Below, one piece after another: positions 1 to 8,167 of a stretch of DNA of 64,000 nucleotides. Below the pieces are notes generated by a model that searched no databases, was not told the DNA's origin, and worked only from the letters and a program-made list of their open reading frames with translations. How positions within the stretch are numbered: the stretch's first letter is position 1; the number at the start of each line of letters is the position of its first letter. Made by a program: the position numbers and the translations under genes. This DNA is from Variovorax brevis (GTDB lineage Bacteria > Pseudomonadota > Gammaproteobacteria > Burkholderiales > Burkholderiaceae_C), in contig NZ_JASZYG010000001.1 in NCBI RefSeq assembly GCF_030317105.1, forward strand, positions 558,001 to 622,000. Reading direction: 5' to 3'.

Positions 1-800
1 GTGACCAGCAGGAAGAACAGTCCGGACAAGGTGGCGCTCATCACGATCGCGGCGTAGAGCAGCGGCGAATCGAAGTTGAAGGTGGCCTGCAGGATCATGG
101 CGCCGATGCCGACCGTGGCACCCACCCATTCACCGACCACCGCACCGATCACGCACATCGACGCTGCAATGCGCAAGGCCGAGAACAGATAGGGCAAGGC
201 GTTGAGCAAGCGCAGGCGGAAGAAGATCTCCGTCTTGCTGGCCGACAGCACGCGCATCAACTCCATCGCCTGCGGGTTCACGGACTCCAGCCCGCGCACC
301 ATGTTCACCAGCGTCGGAAAGAAGCACACCAGCGCAGCGATGGTGATCTTCGGCTCCATGCCGTTGCCCATGATCAGAACGAGCACCGGGGCCTTGGCCA
401 CCAGCGGAATCGCGTTGAACATCAGCACGACGGGAAAGAAGATGTCTTGCAGCGTCTTGTTGTGCACGAAGATCGTCGCAATGGCGATGGCCGCCAGGTT
501 GCCCAGCAGGAAGCCGCCCGCTGCTTCCAGCGCCGTGGGAATCAGGTTGTCGAGCAGCACGGCGCGCTTGGCGTAGAGCGTTTCGACCACCGCCCATGGC
601 GAAGGTGCAATGAAGGGCTTGACGTCGAAGATCGCAATCACCGCCCACCACAGCAACAGCAAACCGCTGATGCCGAGCGCCGGCAGGATGCGACGACGCC
701 ACAGGCGCCGGCGACGCGCAGCCGCCCACTTCAGGTATTCGGCGTCGACGGGCGTTTGGGGCAGGACGGCCACGGGAGTCTCGAGGGAACTGGTTGTCAT
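1..800 (-). CDS. ABC transporter permease, SsuC/TauC type (partial, C-terminus off window)
   Basis: Inner-membrane channel subunit of an ABC importer. The reading frame starts at the ATG at 800 (MTTSSLETPVAVLPQ) and is still open at position 1, so about 266 residues are visible. A hydrophobic segment follows the arginine-rich stretch WAARRRRLWRRR near residue 30, and further membrane helices follow. The cytoplasmic loop ASKTEIFFRLRLLNALPYL has the EAA-type layout by which BPD_transp_1 permeases contact the ATPase. It is the third gene of an operon, 11 nt after the ATPase gene, with the binding protein first. Family placement rests on the pattern of sulfonate/taurine/pyrimidine-type importers; the substrate cannot be read from the sequence. 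Confidence 0.9.
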   Translation of the reverse strand, partial: MTTSSLETPVAVLPQTPVDAEYLKWAAARRRRLWRRRILPALGISGLLLLWWAVIAIFDVKPFIAPSPWAVVETLYAKRAVLLDNLIPTALEAAGGFLLGNLAAIAIATIFVHNKTLQDIFFPVVLMFNAIPLVAKAPVLVLIMGNGMEPKITIAALVCFFPTLVNMVRGLESVNPQAMELMRVLSASKTEIFFRLRLLNALPYLFSALRIAASMCVIGAVVGEWVGATVGIGAMILQATFNFDSPLLYAAIVMSATLSGLFFLLV

Positions 801-811
801 GGCAGCAGGCC

Positions 812-1594
812 TCAGCAGGTTTCCAGCACGCGGCGCAGGTGCGCCGTGAGCTGCACGAATTCAGGCGTCTCGCGGATGTCGAGCGTGCGGTCTTCCGGCA
901 GGTTGACGGGCACGATCTCGCGCACGCGGCCGGGGTTGGCGGCGAGCATCAGCACGCGCTGACCGAGGAAGGCCGCCTCGTGGATGCTGTGCGTCACGAA
1001 GAGGATGGTCACGCCCGTGTCTTTCCAGACCTTGCGGATTTCCTCGTTGAGCCGGTCACGCGTAATCTCGTCGAGCGCACCGAAGGGCTCGTCCATCAGC
1101 AGGATCTTCGGGTCGCTGGCGAGTGCGCGGGCAATCGAGACGCGTTGGCGCTGGCCACCCGACATCTCGTGCGGCCAGGCGTTGGCGCGGTCTTTCAGGC
1201 CGACGAGTTCGAGCAGTTCCTGCGGCGAACGGCGACCCTTGCGGCTCGCGCCCTTGCCCACTTGCAGCGGCAACTCGACGTTCTGCAGCGCGGTGCGCCA
1301 GGGCAGCAGCGCGGCGTCCTGGAACACGAAGCCGATGTCACGGTTCTTGCGCGCGATCTCCGGCGTGGTGGAGAGCACGTCGATGCTGCCGCGGCTCGGC
1401 TCCAGCAGGTCGGCCACGACGCGCAGGAAGGTCGACTTGCCGCAACCCGAGGGACCGAGCAGCGTCAGGAATTCGCCTTGCGCCACATCGAGGTCGAGGC
1501 TCTTGATGGCGGTGACGTCGCGACGCTCCGTGAAGAAGCGCATGCCGATGTCGCGGCAGCTGATCGCCGGTGTGGCGTTCATGACGGCGGACAT
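812..1594 (-). CDS. ABC transporter ATP-binding protein, SsuB/TauB type
   Basis: ATPase subunit (260 aa) that drives the importer. Walker A GPSGCGKST is at residues 47-55, the ABC signature MSGGQRQRVSIARAL follows in the middle, and Walker B ILLMDEPFGALD comes next, with the H-loop at FVTHSIHEA. The motif spacing is that of the nitrate/sulfonate/taurine importer ATPases. The start at 1594 lies 3 nt from the stop of the binding-protein gene, so translation is probably coupled; an internal ATG at 1582 is an alternative start. It acts as a dimer on the cytoplasmic face with the permease encoded next. Confidence 0.95.
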   Translation of the reverse strand: MSAVMNATPAISCRDIGMRFFTERRDVTAIKSLDLDVAQGEFLTLLGPSGCGKSTFLRVVADLLEPSRGSIDVLSTTPEIARKNRDIGFVFQDAALLPWRTALQNVELPLQVGKGASRKGRRSPQELLELVGLKDRANAWPHEMSGGQRQRVSIARALASDPKILLMDEPFGALDEITRDRLNEEIRKVWKDTGVTILFVTHSIHEAAFLGQRVLMLAANPGRVREIVPVNLPEDRTLDIRETPEFVQLTAHLRRVLETC

Positions 1595-1597
1595 TTC

Positions 1598-2629
1598 TTA
1601 GGCCACCTTCGTCCGCGCTGCCGAAGTCGCCTTCAGCGCGTCGAGCGTGATGACGTCTTCCAGCTTCGGCGTCTTGGCAGTGAACTGGCCCAGGTCCGAA
1701 TACAGGCTGATCTGCGACTGCCACACGGCCGGGTCCATCGTGCCCCAGCCCTGGGTCGCTGCCTGTCCGCCGAGTGCGTACTCGAGCATGACGTCGATGG
1801 CCGCGCGTTCATCTTCGCGCTTGAGGTTCGGATATTCCTTGATCAACAGGTCAGCCGCTTCATCGCGGTTGGCCTTGGCGTGCAGCCAGCCGCGCGAAGT
1901 GGCACGCAGGAAGGCCTCGATGACCTTGGGTTGCTTCTCCAGCGTTGTGGTCGATGCGTAGTACGGCAGCGCGTAGAGCTGCACGCCGGCATCCCACAGC
2001 GTCAGGTCGACACGGCCCGCGCCGAGCGCCTTCAACGCGGTGGTGCTCGTGAGCCAACCGGTGACGACGTCGACTTGACCGGTCAGCAGCGGCGCCATGT
2101 CCGAGCCAACGGTGACGACGGTCACGTCCTTCTCGGCGATCTTGTTCTTGGCCAGCAAGGCTCGCAGCAAGATGGCGGCGGTCGAGGGGATGCCCACCTT
2201 CTTGCCGATCAGGTCTTGCGGCTTCTTCACCGGGTTCTTGGCCAGCGAGAAGAAGGTGAAGGGATGCTTTTGTGCGCCAACGGCGAAGCACTTGATCGGC
2301 AGGCCTTGCGACACCGCCAGCATCACCGACGGGCTGGAAGACACCTGCCCCACTTCGTAGCGGCCCGAGGCCACGATGGCCACGCCGTCGATGTTCGGGC
2401 CACCGGGCTGGATGGCGAAATCAATGCCTTCCTGCTCGTAGAAGCCCAGACGCTTGGCGACGATCTCGCCCACCTGGTTGACGCTGGGAATCCAGCCCAA
2501 CTGCATGTTGATCTTGGCCTTGCCCTGGGCAAAGGCGTCGATGGACAAGAAGCTGCCGGCCGAAAGACCTGCGGCGGCCAGCGAGGACTTCAGGATGCGA
2601 CGGCGGCTGGCGTCGTGAGGGGTGAACAT
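1598..2629 (-). CDS. ABC transporter substrate-binding protein, NMT1/THI5-like, Tat-type signal
   Basis: Periplasmic binding protein (343 aa) that begins the importer operon. I chose the ATG at 2629 because AGGAA lies 7-8 nt upstream and the protein then begins with a twin-arginine leader (RRRILKSSLAAAGLSAG, cleavage probably after DAFAQG); the frame is open further upstream but without such features. The mature part (NMQLGWIPSVNQVGEIVAKR, then GLPIKCFAVG and LIGKKVGIPST) matches NMT1/SsuA-like ligand-binding proteins. Substrates of this family include sulfonates, thiamine pyrimidines and other small organics; none can be chosen here. The divergent neighbour at 2773 shares the upstream region. 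Confidence 0.92.
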   Translation of the reverse strand: MFTPHDASRRRILKSSLAAAGLSAGSFLSIDAFAQGKAKINMQLGWIPSVNQVGEIVAKRLGFYEQEGIDFAIQPGGPNIDGVAIVASGRYEVGQVSSSPSVMLAVSQGLPIKCFAVGAQKHPFTFFSLAKNPVKKPQDLIGKKVGIPSTAAILLRALLAKNKIAEKDVTVVTVGSDMAPLLTGQVDVVTGWLTSTTALKALGAGRVDLTLWDAGVQLYALPYYASTTTLEKQPKVIEAFLRATSRGWLHAKANRDEAADLLIKEYPNLKREDERAAIDVMLEYALGGQAATQGWGTMDPAVWQSQISLYSDLGQFTAKTPKLEDVITLDALKATSAARTKVA

Positions 2630-2772
2630 GGCGGATTCCTTTTTTGATTGAATGCAAACAGGACGAGTGAGCGGAATGTAGGAGTCGCTGCCTGTGCTGG
2701 GAAGCACCGTTTTTAGGAACCGGCGATCTAAAAATTGGCTCATCCGGGAGAACCCGAAGGCTCACAATCACC

Positions 2773-3273
2773 ATGATGCGGGCCCTTCGGAAACTCCTCG
2801 GCTACGTCGTCACGGCGCTGCTGGTGCCGGTGCTTCTCTTCGAGGAATGGGGATGGGAGCCGCTGTCGAACTTCGCGGCGCGGATGGCGCGGCACCCGCT
2901 GTGGGCACGGGTGGAAAGACGTATCGCGGCACTGCCACCGCGAGGCGCATTGCTGGCTTTTTCGGTGCCCGTGGTCGCCCTCTTCCCCATCAAGTTGCTG
3001 GCGCTGTTTCTCTTCGGCGAAGGGCACTTCCTGAGCGGGCTGAGCCTGCTCATCGGCGCCAAGATTGCCGGCACGGCCATCGTGGCGCGGCTGTTCCAGA
3101 TCACCCAACCCGCGCTGATGCAGTTGCCCTTGTTCGCACTCTGGTACGGCCGCTGGAAGTACTGGAAAGACCGCGTGTTGGCGATGGTTCGCGGCAGCCA
3201 GCCATGGCGCACGATGGGCGATCTGGGGCGCCGGTTGCGCCGCAACTGGCGCGCATTTCGCGGCGTCGATTAA
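2773..3273 (+). CDS. small hydrophobic membrane protein of unknown function
   Basis: A 166-residue protein with an N-terminal hydrophobic segment (LLGYVVTALLVPVLLF, about residues 8-23) and two more near the middle (LLAFSVPVVALFPIKLLALFLF and GLSLLIGAKIAGTAIVARLF), followed by a basic C-terminal tail (RRLRRNWRAFR). This suggests an inner-membrane protein with a cytoplasmic basic tail. ATG codons occur at 2773 and 2776; either could be used. It stands alone, divergent from the ABC operon. Similar short proteins are common in Burkholderiales, but I recognise no named family. Confidence 0.75.
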   Translation: MMRALRKLLGYVVTALLVPVLLFEEWGWEPLSNFAARMARHPLWARVERRIAALPPRGALLAFSVPVVALFPIKLLALFLFGEGHFLSGLSLLIGAKIAGTAIVARLFQITQPALMQLPLFALWYGRWKYWKDRVLAMVRGSQPWRTMGDLGRRLRRNWRAFRGVD

Positions 3274-3280
3274 CTTTGTT

Positions 3281-3308
3281 TTGCAATTATATTTAGTCCG
3301 GGTATAAT
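3281..3308 (+). promoter_or_regulatory. sigma70-type promoter with internal dyad, upstream of DUF2239-MATE
   Basis: TTGCAA (3281-3286) and a perfect TATAAT (3303-3308) are separated by 16 bp, 26 bp before the start codon at 3334. This AT-rich island stands out in a G+C-rich window. The arms ATTATA (3286-3291) and TATAAT (3303-3308) form an inverted repeat that overlaps the -10 box, so a repressor site is plausible; the regulator is not known. Confidence 0.7.
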
Positions 3309-3333
3309 AAGTTTCTTAGTTGGAGTGATCCAA

Positions 3334-3930
3334 ATGCCTACTGAGACTGCACCCGAACACGCCGACATCCCGCCCGCTTCGCTCACCGCCTTTGCCGGCT
3401 TCCAGAAAGTCGCCAGCGGCCCGACGGCGGACGTGATTGCCCAATTGCGCCAGAACCCTGCGCAGCCGGACGTGCTGCTGCGCGTGTTCGACGACGCGAC
3501 TGGCAAACGATTCGATGTGGACCTGCGGCCCGAAGCCGCGGAAGGCACTGCATCGGCGAACGCGCCTGCGGCTGCCCCACCACGTGGCGTCGGCCGTCCG
3601 CGACTGGGCGTCGTGGCACGCGAGGTCACCTTGCTGCCGCGTCATTGGGACTGGCTCAACCGCCAACCCGGCGGCGCCTCGGTCGCGCTGCGTCGCCTGG
3701 TCGACGAAGCGCGCCGCGTCTACGCCGAGCGCGATTCGACGCGCGCGGCCCGTGAATCCGCCTACACCTTCATGACCGAAATGGCGGGCGACCTGCCCCA
3801 TTTCGAGGAAGCTGCGCGCGCACTGTTTGCCGGCGAACGCACGCGCTTCGGTGCGCTGGTGGCCGAATGGCCGCAGGACGTGCGCAGCTATTTGCAATCC
3901 CTTTCCCAGCACGGCTGGAATCCTCAATGA
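3334..3930 (+). CDS. DUF2239 family protein
   Basis: A 198-residue soluble protein. The ATG at 3334 has TGGAG 8 nt upstream; a GTG at 3325 in the same frame overlaps that ribosome site and is less likely. N-terminal LTAFAGFQKVASGPTADV and the central GRPRLGVVAREVTLLPRHWDWL, followed by RRLVDEARR and FMTEMAGDLPHFEEAARALF, are typical of DUF2239, a family without known function. The RPRLG(V)VAREVTLLPRHW stretch resembles DNA-binding-associated motifs, so a regulatory role is possible but unproved. Its TGA overlaps the ATG of the MATE transporter gene, so the two are co-translated. Confidence 0.88.
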   Translation: MPTETAPEHADIPPASLTAFAGFQKVASGPTADVIAQLRQNPAQPDVLLRVFDDATGKRFDVDLRPEAAEGTASANAPAAAPPRGVGRPRLGVVAREVTLLPRHWDWLNRQPGGASVALRRLVDEARRVYAERDSTRAARESAYTFMTEMAGDLPHFEEAARALFAGERTRFGALVAEWPQDVRSYLQSLSQHGWNPQ

Positions 3931-5366
3931 CGTCTTCCATCGACAACGCGGGCATGGCCGAAACGCCGCCCGCGGTGGCCCCTGCGCAAACCGCTTCCGC
4001 CCACCATCCCACCGGCAGCACCGAGACCCGGCCGTTGTGGAAAACCTTTCTCGCCTTTCTCGCACCCATGTTGCTCAGCAACATCCTGCAGTCGATGTCG
4101 GGCACCATCAACAACATCTACATCGGCCAGATGATCGGCGTGAGCGCGCTGGCGGCGGTGTCGAGCTTCTTTCCGGTGATGTTCTTTTTCATCGCCTTCA
4201 CCATCGGCCTGGGCGCGGGCGCGTCGGTGCTCATCGGGCAGGCGTGGGGCGCGAGGCAGCGTGACACGGCGCGTGCGGTGGCGGGCACCACGCTCACCGT
4301 GGGCGTGAGCTTCGCGCTCCTGGTCGCCATCTTCGGCGGCGCCTTCACGCAGCCGATGCTGGCCGCGCTCGGCACGCCGCCCGACATCATTCCCGATGCG
4401 ACGCGCTATGCCCGCATCATCCTGATCGCGATGCCGGGGCTGTTCGTGTTCCTGCTGTCGACGGCGATGCTGCGCGGCGTGGGCGACACGGTGGCGCCGC
4501 TCTACACACTGGTGATCTCGACGGTGCTGGGCCTGGTCATCACGCCGGCCTTGATCCGCGGCTGGTTCGGCTTGCCGAAGATGGGCGTGGCCAGCGGGGC
4601 TTGCGCCACGGTGGTGGGCTTCATCGTCGCGACCGTGTGGCTGGCCTTTCACCTGCGCAGCAAGAAGAGTCCGCTGGCGCCTGACGCGGACTTCGTCCGG
4701 CATCTGAAGATCAACCCGAAGCTGCTCAAAGGCGTTCTGAAGGTGGGCGTGCCCACGGGCGTGCAGATGATCGTCGTGGCGGTGGCCGAGCTGGCGCTGC
4801 TGTCCTTCGTCAACGCCTATGGGTCGAGCGCGACGGCGGCTTATGGCGCGGTGAACCAGGTGGTGGCGTACGTGCAGTTTCCGGCGATCTCGATTGCCAT
4901 CACGGCGTCGATCCTCGGTGCGCAGGCCATTGGCGCGGGCCGGGTCGATCGGCTTGGCGCCATCACGCGGACGGCGCTGCAGATGAACGTCGTGCTCACC
5001 GGCTCGCTCGTGCTGCTCGGCTACCTGCTGTCGCGCCAGCTGATGGGCCTGTTCATCACGAGCGAACCCGTCATCGAAGTGGCGCAGGTGTTGCTGCACA
5101 TCATGCTGTGGAGCTGCGTGATTTTCGGGATGGCGTCGGCGCTGTCGGGGATCATGCGGGCAAGCGGATCGGTGCTGGTGCCAACGCTGATTTCCGTCCT
5201 GTGCATTGCGTTTGTCGAGTTGCCCACGGCGTACTTCATGAGCCACCGCATCGGGCTGAACGGGGTGTGGATTTCGTATCCGGTGGCGTTCAGCGCGATG
5301 CTGATCTTGCAGGCGACGTATTACCGGATGGTGTGGCGGAAGAAGGCGATCACGCGCTTGGTTTGA
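3927..5366 (+). CDS. MATE family multidrug efflux transporter
   Basis: A 479-residue inner-membrane antiporter of the NorM/DinF superfamily that exports cationic drugs in exchange for Na+ or H+. The start at 3927 overlaps the DUF2239 stop (ATGA). The first half has LLSNILQSMSGTINNIYIGQMIG and GLGAGASVLIGQAWGARQ, the repeat half begins at GVPTGVQMIVVAVAELALLSFVNAYG, and about twelve hydrophobic helices are visible. Length fits the family (450-500). A proline- and alanine-rich N-terminal extension of about 35 residues precedes the first helix. Coupling to DUF2239 suggests that the partner controls or senses the same stress. Confidence 0.93.
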   Translation: MTSSIDNAGMAETPPAVAPAQTASAHHPTGSTETRPLWKTFLAFLAPMLLSNILQSMSGTINNIYIGQMIGVSALAAVSSFFPVMFFFIAFTIGLGAGASVLIGQAWGARQRDTARAVAGTTLTVGVSFALLVAIFGGAFTQPMLAALGTPPDIIPDATRYARIILIAMPGLFVFLLSTAMLRGVGDTVAPLYTLVISTVLGLVITPALIRGWFGLPKMGVASGACATVVGFIVATVWLAFHLRSKKSPLAPDADFVRHLKINPKLLKGVLKVGVPTGVQMIVVAVAELALLSFVNAYGSSATAAYGAVNQVVAYVQFPAISIAITASILGAQAIGAGRVDRLGAITRTALQMNVVLTGSLVLLGYLLSRQLMGLFITSEPVIEVAQVLLHIMLWSCVIFGMASALSGIMRASGSVLVPTLISVLCIAFVELPTAYFMSHRIGLNGVWISYPVAFSAMLILQATYYRMVWRKKAITRLV

Positions 5367-5430
5367 ACGCGGCCGGACTGAGCAAGTTGCACACCACTTG
5401 CCGACCACGCCGGTTGGGCGGTTGAATGCT

Positions 5431-5458
5431 AATCTCAAGCACTCGCCGCAATGAGATT
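5431..5458 (+). promoter_or_regulatory. inverted repeat upstream of the MNT gene
   Basis: Perfect 7-bp arms AATCTCA (5431-5437) and TGAGATT (5452-5458), 14 bp apart, lie 18 bp before the ATG at 5477. They are a candidate operator for autoregulation, as usual for antitoxin-type genes; they could also form a hairpin in the leader. Confidence 0.4.
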
Positions 5459-5476
5459 GAATAAGGAACGGTAGCC

Positions 5477-5767
5477 ATGCGACCTTCAGACGTGCTTGAA
5501 CTCAAGAGAAGTGCAGTCCGCGAAGCGGCGAGCCGCTTTCCCGTGGCGAACCCGCGAGTATTCGGCTCTGTCCTTCACGGCACCGATCAGGAAGGCGGCG
5601 ACCTCGATCTGCTCGTTGACGCGTTGCCCAATGCAACGCTGTTCGATCTGGGTGGCTTGCAAATCGAACTGGAATCCCTGCTTGGCGTCCATGTCGATCT
5701 TTTGACACCCGCTGATCTGCCATTGAAATTCCGCGCCCAAGTGCTGGCGGAGGCGCAACCGATATGA
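5477..5767 (+). CDS. minimal nucleotidyltransferase (MntA-like antitoxin), partner missing
   Basis: A 96-residue nucleotidyltransferase of the MNT family. It has the GS motif (G30, S31), the catalytic DxD (D42, D44) in GGDLDLLVD and a third Asp at D74 (VDLL). Such proteins are AMP-transferring antitoxins of HEPN/MNT pairs and modify a HEPN ribonuclease encoded immediately downstream. AAGGAACG precedes the ATG. Normally the partner gene starts at an overlapping ATGA; here an ATGA is present at the end (5764-5767), but the frame it opens runs into a REP repeat and stops after 28 codons. The gene is therefore an orphan or a remnant of a toxin-antitoxin pair. Confidence 0.85.
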   Translation: MRPSDVLELKRSAVREAASRFPVANPRVFGSVLHGTDQEGGDLDLLVDALPNATLFDLGGLQIELESLLGVHVDLLTPADLPLKFRAQVLAEAQPI

Positions 5768-5778
5768 ACTGGCTCTTG

Positions 5779-5893
5779 CTCCCTCGCCCCTCCGGGGAGA
5801 GGGCTGGGGTGAGGGGCTTGGGCCGTGGCTATTGCACTGCCTTTTCATAGGCCCGGAGCCCTCACCCCAACCCTCTCCCGGAGGGAGAGGGAG
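5779..5893. repeat. pair of inverted REP-type palindromes
   Basis: Two near-identical GC-rich palindromic units face each other: unit 1 at 5779-5816 (CCCTCGCCCC TCCGGGGAG and on to GGTGAGGGG) and unit 2 at 5857-5893 (CCCTCACCCC AACCCTCTCC and on to GGGAGAGGG). Each can fold on itself, and together they form a larger stem around about 40 bp. This is the classic intergenic REP/BIME arrangement. It lies between convergent genes and may act as a transcription barrier. Confidence 0.85.
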
Positions 5894-5907
5894 TAAGACA
5901 GCGGGCG

Positions 5908-6900
5908 CTACTGGCGTGACACGTTCACCACCACACGGCCGCGGATCTTGCCGTCGAGGATGTCCTTGCCCGCCTGGATTGCCTCGCCCAACCCGATCTC
6001 ATGCGTGATCGCATCGAGCTTGCGCATGTCAAGCTGCTTCGCCAGCCGCGCCCACGCCTCGCGGCGCTTGGCCATCGGCGCCATCACGCTGTCGACGCCG
6101 TACAGCGTGACACCACGCAGGATGAACGGCGCAACGCTCGCCGGAAAATCCATGCCCTGCGCCAAGCCGCACGCCGCCACCGCGCCGCCGTAGCGCGTCG
6201 TCGCGCAGGCATTGGCCAGCGTGTGGCTGCCCACGGCATCGACCACGCCCGCCCAGCGCTCCTTGCCCAACGGCTTGCCCGGTGCAGACAGTTCCGACCG
6301 GTCAATGACCTCCGCCGCGCCCAAGCCCTTGAGAAACTCCGCTTCACCCAGCCGCCCCGTCGAAGCCACGACGCGATAGCCCAGCTTGCCCAGCAGCGCA
6401 ATCGCCACGGTGCCGACACCGCCGTTGGCACCTGTGACAAGCACGTCGCCATCGCCCGGCTTCACGCCATGTTTTTCAAGCGCCATGACGCACAGCATGG
6501 CGGTGTAGCCGGCCGTGCCGATCGACATCGCCTGCTTCGCCGTCATGCCGTCGGGCAGCGGCACCAGCCAGTCGCCCTTGACGCGGGCCAGTTGCGCCAG
6601 GCCACCACTGTGGGTTTCGCCCACGCCCCAGCCATTGAGCACGACGCGGTCGCCGGGCTTCCAGTCGGCATGGGTGCTCTGTTCCACCACGCCTGAAAAG
6701 TCGATGCCCGCCACCAGCGGAAACTTGCGAATGACGGGCGCCTTGCCGGTGATGGCGAGGCCGTCCTTGTAGTTGATGGTGGAGTACTGCACCCCGACGG
6801 TCACGTCGCCTTCGGGCAGTTGGGCGTCGTCCATGGGGCGGACGGCGGCGCGGTAATGGCCGCTTTCGTCCTTGTCGATCAAGAGGGCCTGGAATGTCAT
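5908..6900 (-). CDS. AcuI/YhdH-type NADPH-dependent quinone/acrylyl-CoA reductase (MDR superfamily)
   Basis: A 330-residue zinc-independent medium-chain reductase. N-terminal [14 protein letters not shown] and [14 protein letters not shown] are diagnostic of the AcuI/YhdH branch. The nucleotide-binding loop is [18 protein letters not shown], and STGR after it favours NADPH. Members reduce acryloyl-CoA or other alpha,beta-unsaturated carbonyls, which are toxic electrophiles. I chose the ATG at 6900 because the family begins there; a TTG 18 nt upstream is possible. It is the last gene of the peroxidase operon and lies 10 nt after the catalase-like gene. This suggests that it clears unsaturated aldehyde or enone products made upstream. 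Confidence 0.88.
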   Translation of the reverse strand: MTFQALLIDKDESGHYRAAVRPMDDAQLPEGDVTVGVQYSTINYKDGLAITGKAPVIRKFPLVAGIDFSGVVEQSTHADWKPGDRVVLNGWGVGETHSGGLAQLARVKGDWLVPLPDGMTAKQAMSIGTAGYTAMLCVMALEKHGVKPGDGDVLVTGANGGVGTVAIALLGKLGYRVVASTGRLGEAEFLKGLGAAEVIDRSELSAPGKPLGKERWAGVVDAVGSHTLANACATTRYGGAVAACGLAQGMDFPASVAPFILRGVTLYGVDSVMAPMAKRREAWARLAKQLDMRKLDAITHEIGLGEAIQAGKDILDGKIRGRVVVNVSRQ

Positions 6901-6910
6901 GGTCGTCAGC

Positions 6911-8167
6911 TTAATCAAAAGTTTCGTCGCCGGTGGGTTCGTAGTGCGGCACGGCGTTCATGCGGTGGCGAATCTGCGACAGCTCCCAGTACATCCGCTT
7001 CCTGGCGCGGCTCTGGTTGCCCAGCGGCCGGTGTTCGGCAATGGTGTGCCACGGGTTGTACGACAGCCGTTTGGCAAAAGCCATCTGCGCGGGTGAATTG
7101 AAAGTCTGGCGCGGCAGCCGCAGGGTCGCGACCGGAATGCGCGGAGAGAGCTTTTCCGGCCACAGCACGCCGGCGTTCTCAATCGGCATGAGGTGCGGGT
7201 CGGTCTGCATCTGCATGCGCACCTCCAGCTCCACATCGCCTTCGGACAGCGACTTGACCATGGCGTTGCGCAGGTAGTCGTCCGGCGGGCGCAGCGGCAG
7301 GCGGGGAATGGGTGTCTTCATGCTGGAGGTGGGCCACACCGAATACATCATCGCCTGCCCTTCGCCCATGAGGTAGGGCACGCAGCTGAAGTACGGCGCC
7401 TCGAAGGGGCTGCTCTGGGTCTTGATGCACAGGCTCTGCATGATGAAGTCGAGCACGTGCGGGTCGTGGAAGTTGAGGAAGTAGAAGATCGACGCGTTCT
7501 TCACGCTGTTGATCTGCAGCGCCGCATTGGCCTTGGCGTCAGGCGTGACGAAGGTCTGGGTCGACACGCCGAACATGTCCAGCGTGTGCTGTTCCTCGTC
7601 GATGAGCTTGGGGCCTTCGACGCCCATGAGCTTGATGCTGATGCTCATGAAGCCGACGTCGTCGATGTCCGGCGTGATGTAGGGCCCTGGCCCCGAAAAG
7701 CGCACCCAGGCCTTGAAGGTCTGCGGCTTGGCGTAGATGCCGCGCCGCATGTGCTCGGGCAGGTTGTCGTGCACGGTGAATTCGCCGCGGCAGATGCCGT
7801 GCGTCTTGGTGTTGCCGCCGCGCTCGTAGCCGCCGGGCTTCCACAGGTCGCTCATCTGCTGGGTGAAACTGCGCACGATGGAATCGGTCCACGCCTCCTC
7901 GTCCACCAGCAGCCGCTCTTCCGCGATCTTCAGGCCCTCGTCCTTTCGCTGCTTGTTGATGAGCGAGGTGGTCAGGCGCAGCAACGGGTCCATGAGCAAG
8001 GCATCAAAGGCCGGCCGGAAGAAGGGATCGAAGCGCCGCTCGAAGCGCACGAAGGCCATGCTTGCATCGCTGATGGCATTGAGCAGCGCGTTGCCCGTGT
8101 TGGCGCGCGGCGTGGGCCGGCTGACGTTGGAGTCGGCGTTCAGGTTCGGGAGCGGCGGGGGGTTCAT
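6911..8167 (-). CDS. catalase-like heme protein (y4iL/SrpA-like)
   Basis: A 418-residue protein of the catalase fold but not a true catalase. The segment [22 protein letters not shown] followed by [10 protein letters not shown] mirrors the distal heme pocket of the catalase superfamily; the His in THG is the likely distal His, and the C-terminal [16 protein letters not shown] may supply proximal residues. Relatives such as the y4iL group are heme proteins of uncertain reaction, thought to act on organic peroxides. There is no signal peptide. The start ATG at 8167 overlaps the DyP stop by 4 nt (ATGA), so the two are made together. Confidence 0.8.
   Translation of the reverse strand: MNPPPLPNLNADSNVSRPTPRANTGNALLNAISDASMAFVRFERRFDPFFRPAFDALLMDPLLRLTTSLINKQRKDEGLKIAEERLLVDEEAWTDSIVRSFTQQMSDLWKPGGYERGGNTKTHGICRGEFTVHDNLPEHMRRGIYAKPQTFKAWVRFSGPGPYITPDIDDVGFMSISIKLMGVEGPKLIDEEQHTLDMFGVSTQTFVTPDAKANAALQINSVKNASIFYFLNFHDPHVLDFIMQSLCIKTQSSPFEAPYFSCVPYLMGEGQAMMYSVWPTSSMKTPIPRLPLRPPDDYLRNAMVKSLSEGDVELEVRMQMQTDPHLMPIENAGVLWPEKLSPRIPVATLRLPRQTFNSPAQMAFAKRLSYNPWHTIAEHRPLGNQSRARKRMYWELSQIRHRMNAVPHYEPTGDETFD

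Noticed and set aside
794..2647. 617-codon plus-strand frame opposite the ABC transporter genes
   Set aside because: Antisense shadow; the ATPase and binding-protein motifs are on the minus strand.
5764..5850. 28-codon frame after the MNT gene as a real HEPN toxin
   Set aside because: Its codons mostly fall in REP sequence and it has no HEPN motif (RxxxxH).
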